From Acidimicrobiales bacterium (GTDB lineage: Bacteria > Actinomycetota > Acidimicrobiia > Acidimicrobiales > SHLQ01): 64,000 nucleotides of DNA. Below the pieces are notes generated by a model. It worked only from the letters and a program-made list of their open reading frames with translations. It was not told where the DNA came from and did no database searches. Shown here piece by piece: positions 50,610 to 58,526 of the stretch (the stretch's first letter is position 1; every line of letters starts with the position of its first letter). The position numbers were made by a program, and so were the translations under genes. The stretch spans positions 250,056 to 314,055 of the forward strand of contig JAHDCX010000003.1 in the NCBI GenBank assembly GCA_020629635.1, read 5' to 3'.

Positions 50610-51470
50610 TCAGCCGATGACGTTGCCGGCGAGCAGGCCGAACGCGAGCAGCCCGACGGCGATCCGATACCAGCCGAACACCTCGAACCCGCGATCGTTG
50701 AGCCAGGCGACCATCCACTTGACCGCCGCCATCGCTGACACGAAGGCGACGACGAGACCGATCAGCGGCGTCGTGACGCCGAACGTCTCGATCAGCTCCG
50801 AGCCACCTTGCAGCCCCTCGTAGGCGGTTGCGGCAGTGAGCGTCAACAGACCGAGCAGGAAGCTGAACTCGACGGCGGCCCGAAGCGAACAGCCGACCAA
50901 CACCGTGGCGATGATCGTGATCATCGAACGGCTGACGCCGGGCCACATGGCGATCGCTTGCATGACGCCGATCACCACGGCGTTCTGCAGCGTCAATGCC
51001 CCGAGCTCCTTGCCGGCACGATCGAACCAGCCACGCCGGGACAACACCAGAATGACGACGCCGCCGACGAGCCAGGCCGCGGCGATGGGTCCGACCCCGA
51101 AGAGGTTGTCTTTGATGAAGCCCTCGGTGGCGAGGCCGATCACGGCGGTGAAGCCGAACGCGACGAGCACCGCGATGAGAATCGAACGGCCCTCTTCGCT
51201 GCGACCGAGGAGACCGTCGAGCATCTGGCGAATGCGCTCCCAGTACAGAAACAGCACGGCGATGATCGCGCCGACCTGAATACAGATCGCATACGTCTCG
51301 ATCGCAGACTCCGACGCTGCCGTCTCGTTGAGGCCGAGCAGTTCGTTGGTGACGAGGAGATGACCGGTCGAGGAGACGGGCAGGTATTCGGTGAGCCCCT
51401 CGACGAGGCCCAGGATGACGGCCTCGACGACGCTCAGATCCGCCGCAGGTTCGGTTTGGAGAGCAACCAC
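50610..51470 (-). CDS. uppP: undecaprenyl-diphosphatase
   Basis: UppP (BacA) removes a phosphate from undecaprenyl diphosphate to recycle the cell-wall lipid carrier. The 286-residue membrane protein contains GLVEGLTEYLPVSSTGHLLV with the conserved Glu pair and SSTGH, and MWPGVSRSMITI with the PGxSRS motif. Length is slightly above the usual 265-280. The GTG at 51468-51470 is the only reasonable start. It ends 14 bases from the convergent fabH. Confidence 0.94.
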   Translation of the reverse strand: MVALQTEPAADLSVVEAVILGLVEGLTEYLPVSSTGHLLVTNELLGLNETAASESAIETYAICIQVGAIIAVLFLYWERIRQMLDGLLGRSEEGRSILIAVLVAFGFTAVIGLATEGFIKDNLFGVGPIAAAWLVGGVVILVLSRRGWFDRAGKELGALTLQNAVVIGVMQAIAMWPGVSRSMITIIATVLVGCSLRAAVEFSFLLGLLTLTAATAYEGLQGGSELIETFGVTTPLIGLVVAFVSAMAAVKWMVAWLNDRGFEVFGWYRIAVGLLAFGLLAGNVIG

Positions 51471-51510
51471 GATGTTCTTTCGGCTGGTGGGGACAGACCC
51501 TGAGGTCGCC

Positions 51511-52851
51511 TCAGGTGCCGCTGAGTGCGACGTCGGCGATCGCGAGCGACACGGCGCCCGCTCCGCCCGGCTGCCATTCGGTGTCGGCGCCGATCGCGAC
51601 GATGTCGTTGAGCATCTTCTGGATCGTGGAGGCGATCGTCGCCTCCCGAATCGGTTCGGCGAGGGCGCCGTCTCGGATCATCAACCCTTCGGCGCCGACA
51701 GAGAAGTCGCCGCTCACGGCATTGAAGCCGCTGTGGAGCCCGCTCATCGAGGTGACGAGCACGCCGTGATCGAGTCCGGCGATGATCGAGTCGAGGTCCC
51801 CCTCGCCCGGCGACATGATGATGGCGTGTGCGCCGACGCCGGGCGTCGACCGGTACCCCCGGACGCCGTTGGCGGTCGTGCCCTCGCCGGAGCGACGGCC
51901 GGTGTAGGTGTTGTGAAGGAAGCCACGCAGCACACCATTCTCGATGAGCGGCAGCGGGCGGCAGGTCTGACCTTCGTCGTCGACGGAGGTCGCCCCGAAG
52001 GAGCGGCCATCGGTCGGGTCGTCCATGACGGTGAGCGTCGAGGTCGCCACCAACTCCCCGACCCGATCGACGAAGGGGGTGCGGCCCTTCAACATGCGTT
52101 CGCCGTTGAGCATCCCGATCGTCAATCCGACGAGCGACGCCGCCATACGGGGTTCGAGCACGATGGTGACTCGCTCGGAGTCGGGCTGCGTGGCCCCGAG
52201 GAGCCGGGTTGCCCGCAGCGCGGCATCGTCAGCGGCCCGATCGAGATCCAGTGACGCCGGACCGAAGTCGACGTCGAATCCTCCGCCGATCTTGGTCTCG
52301 TCTCCCTCGGTCGCCAGCGCGGAGACCGAGACGTGTGCGCCGGTGCCGCGGTCGGTGGCCCGCACGCCTGTCGACGTCGCGAGCGCCATCTCCCCGGAAT
52401 GGTCGGCATACGTCGAGGTGCGCACGCCCGTGATCCGAGGGTCGCGCGCCGTGGTCCGAGCCTCGAGCTCGATCGCCATCGCGACCTTGTCTTCCGTGGG
52501 CATCGCCGCCACCGAGTCGTCCCAGTGGTCGTGCACGATCGGTGTGCCGCCGTCGGGGTCGGCGATGGCGACCCACTCGTCGGGTTCGGCGAAGGCCAGG
52601 TTGTCGCGAGCCTCGGCCAACGTCTCGCCGATGACCTCAGCGTCGAGGCTGCCCGCCCAGGCGAACCCGGCCCGGCCGTCTCGGACGACTCGGATGCCGA
52701 TTCCCTGCGAGGTCGATGACGTGAACGACTCGACTTCGCCGCCATAGGCCTGGACTTCGGTGGAGCTCCCCCTCGAGACGTACGCCTCGAGCTGTTCCCC
52801 TTCCTGGACCTGGTCGGTGACACGTTCGGCGATTTGGAGCAGCTCGGACAT
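51511..52851 (-). CDS. TldD/PmbA family protein, TldE (PmbA) type
   Basis: A 446-residue protein of the TldD/PmbA (U62) family. It has EAYVSRGSSTEVQAYGGEVESFTSSTSQGIGIRV at the start (about residues 22-55), ATEGDETKIGGG, and a C-terminal NAVSGDFSVGAEGLMIRDG. The zinc-protease HExxH of TldD is absent, so it is of the TldE (non-catalytic partner) type. In E. coli TldD/E degrade leader peptides such as those of microcins. No TldD is in the window. It is divergent from the next gene with only 25 bases between the start codons. Confidence 0.87.
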   Translation of the reverse strand: MSELLQIAERVTDQVQEGEQLEAYVSRGSSTEVQAYGGEVESFTSSTSQGIGIRVVRDGRAGFAWAGSLDAEVIGETLAEARDNLAFAEPDEWVAIADPDGGTPIVHDHWDDSVAAMPTEDKVAMAIELEARTTARDPRITGVRTSTYADHSGEMALATSTGVRATDRGTGAHVSVSALATEGDETKIGGGFDVDFGPASLDLDRAADDAALRATRLLGATQPDSERVTIVLEPRMAASLVGLTIGMLNGERMLKGRTPFVDRVGELVATSTLTVMDDPTDGRSFGATSVDDEGQTCRPLPLIENGVLRGFLHNTYTGRRSGEGTTANGVRGYRSTPGVGAHAIIMSPGEGDLDSIIAGLDHGVLVTSMSGLHSGFNAVSGDFSVGAEGLMIRDGALAEPIREATIASTIQKMLNDIVAIGADTEWQPGGAGAVSLAIADVALSGT

Positions 52852-52876
52852 GATTTGAAGCCTACGATCTCGAAAC

Positions 52877-54331
52877 ATGACGTGGTGGTTGTGGATCATC
52901 GTCGTGCTCGCCGTCCTGCTGGTCGGTGTGGCGCTGTACGACGTCACGCAGAAGAAGCATGCGATTCTCCGGAACTATCCGATTGTCGGTCACCTGCGGT
53001 ACATCCTCGAGAAGTTCGGTCCAGAACTTCGCCAGTACATCGTCACCGACAACGACGAAGAGCGGCCCTTCAGTCGCGACCAGCGTCGCTTCGTGTATGC
53101 GACGGCGAAGAAGGCCAACCCCTACTTCGGCTTTGGGACCGACAACGATCTGGACAAGCCGGGATACGTGTACTTCCGCCATGCCGCCTTCCCGCACGAC
53201 GAACCCGAGCACGACGACAACCATCCCCTGCCGATGCGAAAGACGCTTGGTGAGTGGCGCGACCGCCCCGGCGCCCACGTGCCCCGGTCGGTTGTCAACA
53301 TCTCCGCGATGTCGTACGGGTCATTGTCGGGTCCGGCGGTCGAAGCGCTCAACAAGGGCTCGAAGATGGCGGACTGCCTGCACAACACCGGCGAGGGCGG
53401 AATCAGCGTCCACCACCGCCACGGCGGCCCGCTCATGTTTCAGCTGGGCACGGGCTACTTCGGGGCGCGGAACCCCGACGGCAGCTTCTCGATCGACCGC
53501 ATGCTCGCCTCCATGGAGGACGCACCCGTCGAAGCGATCGAGATCAAGCTGAGCCAGGGCGCCAAACCGGGACTCGGCGGCGTGCTCCCCGGCAAGAAGG
53601 TGACTCCGCAGATCGCCGAGGCGCGCGGGGTCGAGGTGGGAGTGACCGTTCGGAGCCCCAATCGCCATCCGTCGTTCTCCGACGTCACCGGCCTGATCGA
53701 GTTCGTCGAGTCGATCGCCGACGCGTCGGGCGTCCCGGTCGGCATCAAATCGGCCGTGGGCCAAACCGCGTTCTGGACCGAACTTGCGGCCGAGATGAAG
53801 GCGACCGGGCGCGGACCCGACTTCATTTCCGTCGACGGCGGCGAGGGCGGCACCGGGGCGGCGCCGCTCCCCTTCTCCGATCACGTGGCGCTGCCATTCC
53901 GAGAGGCGTTCGCAGTCGTCCACAACGCCTTCCACGATCACGGCCTCGACGAGCAGCTCGTCTTCATCGGCGCCGGACGACTCGGACTCCCGACCGAAGC
54001 GATGACGGCGATGGCGATGGGCGTCGACGGCGTGGGCGTGGCCCGCGAGGCGATGCTCGCAATCGGGTGCATCCAGGCACAGAAATGCCACACGACGCAC
54101 TGTCCGACCGGTGTGGCGACCCACAGCAAACGACTGACTCGAGGGCTCGATCCCGCCGACAAGTCGGTGCGCCTTGCCAACTACGTCCGGTCACTTCGTC
54201 ACGAGCTGGTGCGGTTGGCCAACGCCATGGGTGCCGCCCATCCGTCCGAAGTCGATCCCGATGCGGTGGGCCTGCGGCTCACGGCCAACGACGTTCGCCC
54301 GGTCCGCGAGGTCTTCGGCTACACGCCATGA
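52877..54331 (+). CDS. membrane-anchored FMN-binding glutamate synthase-like protein
   Basis: A 484-residue protein with one N-terminal membrane segment (about 4-20), then the FMN-binding GltS barrel. Visible features are NISAMSYGSLSGPAVEALNKG, NTGEGGISVHHRHGG, EIKLSQGAKPGLGGVLPG, VDGGEGGTGAAPL, and the 3Fe-4S ligands CIQAQKCHTTHCPTG. There is no glutaminase domain, so the ammonia or electron source must differ from classical GltB. The natural reaction of this group is not established. The next gene, a sulfatase, overlaps its stop (ATGA). Confidence 0.9.
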   Translation: MTWWLWIIVVLAVLLVGVALYDVTQKKHAILRNYPIVGHLRYILEKFGPELRQYIVTDNDEERPFSRDQRRFVYATAKKANPYFGFGTDNDLDKPGYVYFRHAAFPHDEPEHDDNHPLPMRKTLGEWRDRPGAHVPRSVVNISAMSYGSLSGPAVEALNKGSKMADCLHNTGEGGISVHHRHGGPLMFQLGTGYFGARNPDGSFSIDRMLASMEDAPVEAIEIKLSQGAKPGLGGVLPGKKVTPQIAEARGVEVGVTVRSPNRHPSFSDVTGLIEFVESIADASGVPVGIKSAVGQTAFWTELAAEMKATGRGPDFISVDGGEGGTGAAPLPFSDHVALPFREAFAVVHNAFHDHGLDEQLVFIGAGRLGLPTEAMTAMAMGVDGVGVAREAMLAIGCIQAQKCHTTHCPTGVATHSKRLTRGLDPADKSVRLANYVRSLRHELVRLANAMGAAHPSEVDPDAVGLRLTANDVRPVREVFGYTP

Positions 54332-55728
54332 CCAACGTCGTCGTGATCATGGGCGACGAACACCAGCGTCGCGCGCTCTCCTGTGCCGGCCATCGGGTCG
54401 TGTCGACCCCCAACCTCGATGCCCTCGCGGCGCGTGGAACCCGCTTCACCTCGGCGTGGACACCTTCGCCGATCTGTGTGCCCGCCAGAGGCTCCTTCGC
54501 GACCGGTCGGTGGGTGCATGAGATCGGCACCTGGCACTCGGCCCAGCCCTGGTTCGGTTCGCCGACGGGGTGGACGCATCGGGCCCGCGATGCCGGCCAT
54601 GAGGTGATCTCGTTCGGCAAGTTGCATCATCGATCCGCCGGCGACGACGACGGCTTCACCGAACGGGTTCGACCGATGTTCGTGGCCGGCGGACGGGGTT
54701 GGATCCAGGGCCTCTCTCGCTCCGACCCGATCCCATTCACGGAAGCCGCGGAGCTGGCCGCCGACGTTGGGTCGGGGCACACCTCGTACACGCGCTACGA
54801 CGAGCGGGTGACCGCAGACGCCTGCGCATGGCTCGAGCGCCGACGGGTCGGCGACGCTTCCTTCGTCGCCTTCGTGTCGCTGGTCGCGCCGCACTACCCG
54901 CTGTCGGCACCTGAAGAGTTCACCAACGCGATTGCACTCGAGGACGTCCCGCCACCCGACATCGCCCCGATCGAACCGTCCAATCCCGCCGTGGCGGCGA
55001 TGGCCGACCTGATGCCGTACCACCGCGGATTCGCCGACGACGACCACGTCCGACGGGGCCGCCGCGCGTACTTCGCCCTCATCAACTGGCTCGACCACAA
55101 CGTCGGCCAGGTGCTCGACGCGCTCGATCGCTCGGGGCTCGGTGACGACACGATCGTGATCTACACGAGCGACCACGGTGAGATGGCTGGCAACCGGGGG
55201 CTCTGGTGCAAGTCCTACCTCTACGAGGACTCGGTCGGGATCCCGATGATCGTGGCGGGCCCGGGTGTGCCGATCGGACTGGTCGACACGGCGGTCAACC
55301 TCGTCGACATTGCTCCGACGATCGACGCGGTCGTGGGGACGTCCGCGCCGACGGCCGGCACGGACCTCCTCGCCATCGCCAACGGAGCCGACGCCGATCG
55401 AGCCAACTTCAGCGAGTACCACGACGGCTGTTCGATCACCGGCTCGTTCGCGTTGAGCACCCCCGAGTGGAAGTACGTCGAACACGTCGGCGCACCGCCC
55501 GAGCTGTTCGATCGTGCGAACGACCCTGACGAACTCGTGGATCTCGGCACCTCGCCCAGGACGGCGTCGATTCGTGACCGGCTCGCCGAGCGGCTGCGGG
55601 ACATCTGCGACCCGGTCGCCGTCGACGCCGAGGCCTTCCGGTCCCAGGACGAGTTGCTCGAGTCGTTGGGCGGGCGCGCCGTCGTGGCAGACACGGAGAT
55701 CCGGTTCAACCACACACCGGTTCCGTGA
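54328..55728 (+). CDS. sulfatase family protein (formylglycine type)
   Basis: A 466-residue alkaline-phosphatase-superfamily sulfatase. The signature CVPARGSFATGR (about residues 50-61) has the CxPxR motif whose Cys is converted to formylglycine. Metal ligands appear in VIMGDEH at the N-terminus and IYTSDHGEMAGNRGLW. No signal peptide is seen, so it is cytoplasmic, as choline-sulfatase is. The ATG at 54328 overlaps the upstream stop. The substrate is unknown. A formylglycine-generating enzyme would be needed from elsewhere. Confidence 0.88.
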   Translation: MTNVVVIMGDEHQRRALSCAGHRVVSTPNLDALAARGTRFTSAWTPSPICVPARGSFATGRWVHEIGTWHSAQPWFGSPTGWTHRARDAGHEVISFGKLHHRSAGDDDGFTERVRPMFVAGGRGWIQGLSRSDPIPFTEAAELAADVGSGHTSYTRYDERVTADACAWLERRRVGDASFVAFVSLVAPHYPLSAPEEFTNAIALEDVPPPDIAPIEPSNPAVAAMADLMPYHRGFADDDHVRRGRRAYFALINWLDHNVGQVLDALDRSGLGDDTIVIYTSDHGEMAGNRGLWCKSYLYEDSVGIPMIVAGPGVPIGLVDTAVNLVDIAPTIDAVVGTSAPTAGTDLLAIANGADADRANFSEYHDGCSITGSFALSTPEWKYVEHVGAPPELFDRANDPDELVDLGTSPRTASIRDRLAERLRDICDPVAVDAEAFRSQDELLESLGGRAVVADTEIRFNHTPVP

Positions 55729-55751
55729 CCGCCACGACGATCGTCAGATGA

Positions 55752-57887
55752 TCAACCGGGGATCGGCAAACGCACCCATTCGGTGCCGTTCGCTTCGCTC
55801 TCCCAGGCGTACAGCGCCTCGAGCTCCTCTTCGGTCGGCTCCCGGCCCTCCATCTCGAAAGCGAAGAGGTCCTCAGGGGGTTCCATCTCGTTGTACGTGT
55901 GCTTGACGATCAGGATCTCGTCGTCGCCGACACCCATGAGCTGAGTCGAGCTGTGCATCGTGTGGCCGACGTCGGCGTCGACCTCGACCCACGTGGTGCC
56001 GTCGGCCGAGAACAACAGCGTCGAGACCCAATCGGGCTCTTCGAAGTCGATGACGGCGTCGGCGGCCTCGGTCTCGCTGTAGGCCTGCTCCCAGTCCTCG
56101 TCGGTGAAGGTCACGAGACCCTCGCCGGTTTCGGGGTTGAGGAAGGTCATCTCGGAGTCCCAGCGACCACCGAACTCGACGACACCCTCGACGCCCGGTT
56201 GGCGTCCGCTGTAGACCTCTTCTTCGCTGACCTGATGGATCTGTGCACCGGACGCGTCGGTGAGGGTCATGAGTCCCCACTCGTTCGAGTAGTTGATGGT
56301 GAGCGTGTAGCCGTCCTTCACGAGCGAGATGGGCTCGGGCTCATACACGGGCATCGGTTCGGCCGATCCTTCGACCATGATCGCCATCCCCGCGGGTCCG
56401 CTGACGCCCCACCCGTGGCCGCCGTACAGATCGACCGAGAGCGGGGTGGCCGTCCAGGTGCGGCCGCCGTCGTCGCTGCGGACGATGTCGACTCCGCCCT
56501 GTCCGTCATGGTCGTTGGCGACGCCGAAGAGGCTGCCCTCGAAGTGCAGGAGCGTGTCGACCCAGCCGTCGATCGAACCGCCGGTCGTCCAGTTGACCCC
56601 ATCGGTCGAGACCCGGAACGTCTGCCCGGGCGTGTCGCTCTCGAAGTCGTGGCCAATGCCGACCCAACCGCTGTCGGTCGCCGTGATCGAATGCATGGCA
56701 AGCCCGTCGACCTCGGTCACGGAGAAGGGACCGGTGGGCGCACCCGTGAGCAGAATCGTCGTTGGGTTCCACTCATCCTGGCCCTCCCAGATGCCGAGGA
56801 TCTCGGCGTGGACGGGGTTCGACGGCGGAATCTCGAGCAGGATCTCCGGCTCAGGCTCTTCGAAGTCGGCCCAGAAGGCCTCCATCTCGGCCTCGAGGGC
56901 CTCGCGCTCCTCGTCGGTCTCGGCGTTCGCCATCTGCTCCTCGAGGGCCATCATCTTCAGGTCGATGGTGTCGTCGTAGGCGCATGCGTAGACCACGATC
57001 GGCTCGTCGTCGCCGGCGACATCGGTCCCGCAGAACTGCTCGAGCTGGTCGGTGTCGATCAGTCCGGCCTCGAAGAGGATCTGCATCTCGTTCGGGCCCG
57101 TCGGGTAACTCTCGCCGGCGAGGACGACCTGGCCGTCCGCGAGCGCGATGGTGGCGATGTAAAATTCTTCGCTCTCCACCGAGATGTCGGGCAAGGGGGT
57201 CAACGTCCAGTCGATCAGGTTGGTCGAGCTGGCGACCGAACGGGCCGGTTGGGGGTAGGGGCCGAAGTACATCTCGGGAGACCCGTCCTCGAACTCTTCG
57301 TACTCGGGGTACTCCTCGACGAGGCCGACCCAGAGGCCGTCCTCCTCGGCGATCTGCCACATGGACGCGTTGGCCGGCAGGCCGTCGATCGGGGTCTGGG
57401 TCCACGTCTCGCCGTCGGGCGACTCGTGCAGCACGAGCCCGCCGTCGAACCCGTGACCAATGCCCACGAAGCCTCGACCGTCGACGTAACGGAGCTGACC
57501 GACGTCCACGCCGCCGCCGCCGTAGTACATGGAGTCGGCCGCCTCCATCATGGCGTCCTCTTCGGCATAGTCGACGTCGTCGGGCTGTTCGATCGCCTCG
57601 TCGGTACTGGCGTCCTCGGTGGCGTCGGTCGCGGCGTCCTCGACCGGCTCGTCGTCTTCGGGTTCCTCGACTTCGGCGGGCGTGTCGTCGGACGCGGCCG
57701 TGACTTCGGTCGCGTCGTCGCCTGCGGCCACGATGACCCCACCGACGATCGCCGCGACGAGCGCGAGGGCGCCAAGCGCCATCGCGAGGACTCGCCCACG
57801 ATTGCTCGGGGGAACGGGGGTGAACTCGAGGTCCACCTCGGTAGTGGGTGGTGCGTCCTGGATGGCGTCCGCCGCGTCTTCCTGCAT
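55752..57887 (-). CDS. large membrane-anchored beta-propeller-like protein
   Basis: A 711-residue protein: a short cytoplasmic start, one membrane segment (about 32-55), an Asp/Glu/Ala/Thr-rich spacer (57-120) and a long extracellular part. That part has repeated sialidase/BNR-like strands, such as GLVLHESPDGETWTQTPI, SVASSTNLIDWTLTPL, FRVSTDGVNWTTGG, IVRSDDGGRTWTATPL and LLFSADGTTWVEV. A Glu-rich helix (about 330-365) interrupts it. The ATG at 57887 follows CGGAGACGAGCAC. Ligand and role are unknown. It is very acidic, as expected of a surface protein in salt water (inference). Confidence 0.8.
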   Translation of the reverse strand: MQEDAADAIQDAPPTTEVDLEFTPVPPSNRGRVLAMALGALALVAAIVGGVIVAAGDDATEVTAASDDTPAEVEEPEDDEPVEDAATDATEDASTDEAIEQPDDVDYAEEDAMMEAADSMYYGGGGVDVGQLRYVDGRGFVGIGHGFDGGLVLHESPDGETWTQTPIDGLPANASMWQIAEEDGLWVGLVEEYPEYEEFEDGSPEMYFGPYPQPARSVASSTNLIDWTLTPLPDISVESEEFYIATIALADGQVVLAGESYPTGPNEMQILFEAGLIDTDQLEQFCGTDVAGDDEPIVVYACAYDDTIDLKMMALEEQMANAETDEEREALEAEMEAFWADFEEPEPEILLEIPPSNPVHAEILGIWEGQDEWNPTTILLTGAPTGPFSVTEVDGLAMHSITATDSGWVGIGHDFESDTPGQTFRVSTDGVNWTTGGSIDGWVDTLLHFEGSLFGVANDHDGQGGVDIVRSDDGGRTWTATPLSVDLYGGHGWGVSGPAGMAIMVEGSAEPMPVYEPEPISLVKDGYTLTINYSNEWGLMTLTDASGAQIHQVSEEEVYSGRQPGVEGVVEFGGRWDSEMTFLNPETGEGLVTFTDEDWEQAYSETEAADAVIDFEEPDWVSTLLFSADGTTWVEVDADVGHTMHSSTQLMGVGDDEILIVKHTYNEMEPPEDLFAFEMEGREPTEEELEALYAWESEANGTEWVRLPIPG

Positions 57888-58058
57888 GTGCTCGTCTCCG
57901 ATCAACCGTTGCTCATCTCATCGACCCCATCGTGTCAGAACATGACGGGTGCCGTCTTCGGGGACCACTCCCCTTACCAGTTGGACGCTCAGCCCCAACG
58001 TCTGGTTCCCGGGCGTGCGAAGATTTTTTTCGCGGCCACCCAACGAGGAGACGAGTCG

Positions 58059-58526
58059 TCAGTCGACCCCGATGTCCTCGTTCCAGAGGTCGGGTCGCGC
58101 CGCGATGAAGCTGGTCATCAGCTCGACGCATCGCGGGTCGTCGACGACCACGAGTTCGACGCCGCGACTCGCGGTGTAGTCCTCGGGTCCTCGGAACGTG
58201 CGGTTCTCGCCGATCACGATCCGGGGGATCTCATAGAGCAGCGACGTTCCCGAGCACATGTCGCACGGCGACAGCGTCGAGTACAGGGTTGATCGACGGT
58301 ATTCGGCGGCGGCGAGTCGCCCAGCGTTCTCGAAACAGTCCATTTCGGCGTGCAGGATCGGCGAGCCCTTCTGCACCCGTTGGTTGTGGCCGCGGCCGAT
58401 GATCTCACCGTCGAGCACGAGTACCGACCCGATCGGAATGCCGCCGGCGGCGAGACCTGCCTCGGCTTCGGCGATCGCCGCATCGAGGAACCGACGGTCA
58501 TCGTCGGTGACGGTCGCGGACGTCAT
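58059..58526 (-). CDS. cytosine deaminase, yeast Fcy1 type
   Basis: A 155-residue zinc deaminase of the CDA fold. The active site has ILHAEMDCFENAG (His ligand and catalytic Glu) and LSPCDMCSG (two Cys ligands). Several stretches agree with the small yeast cytosine deaminase rather than with tRNA or guanine deaminases: NQRVQKGSPILHAE, YSTLSPCDMCSG, IVIGENRTFRG, VVVDDPRC and RPDLWNEDIG at the end. It would convert cytosine to uracil for pyrimidine salvage. The ATG at 58526 overlaps the glucosidase stop (ATGA). Confidence 0.88.
   Translation of the reverse strand: MTSATVTDDDRRFLDAAIAEAEAGLAAGGIPIGSVLVLDGEIIGRGHNQRVQKGSPILHAEMDCFENAGRLAAAEYRRSTLYSTLSPCDMCSGTSLLYEIPRIVIGENRTFRGPEDYTASRGVELVVVDDPRCVELMTSFIAARPDLWNEDIGVD

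Noticed and set aside
58020..58036. T-run at about 58025 as a terminator
   Set aside because: On the plus strand no gene precedes it, and on the minus strand it is an A-run; no stable stem is next to it.
55899..58292. A 797-residue open frame on the plus strand
   Set aside because: Antisense to the propeller-like gene and the deaminase; no domains are visible and its composition is that of a shadow frame.
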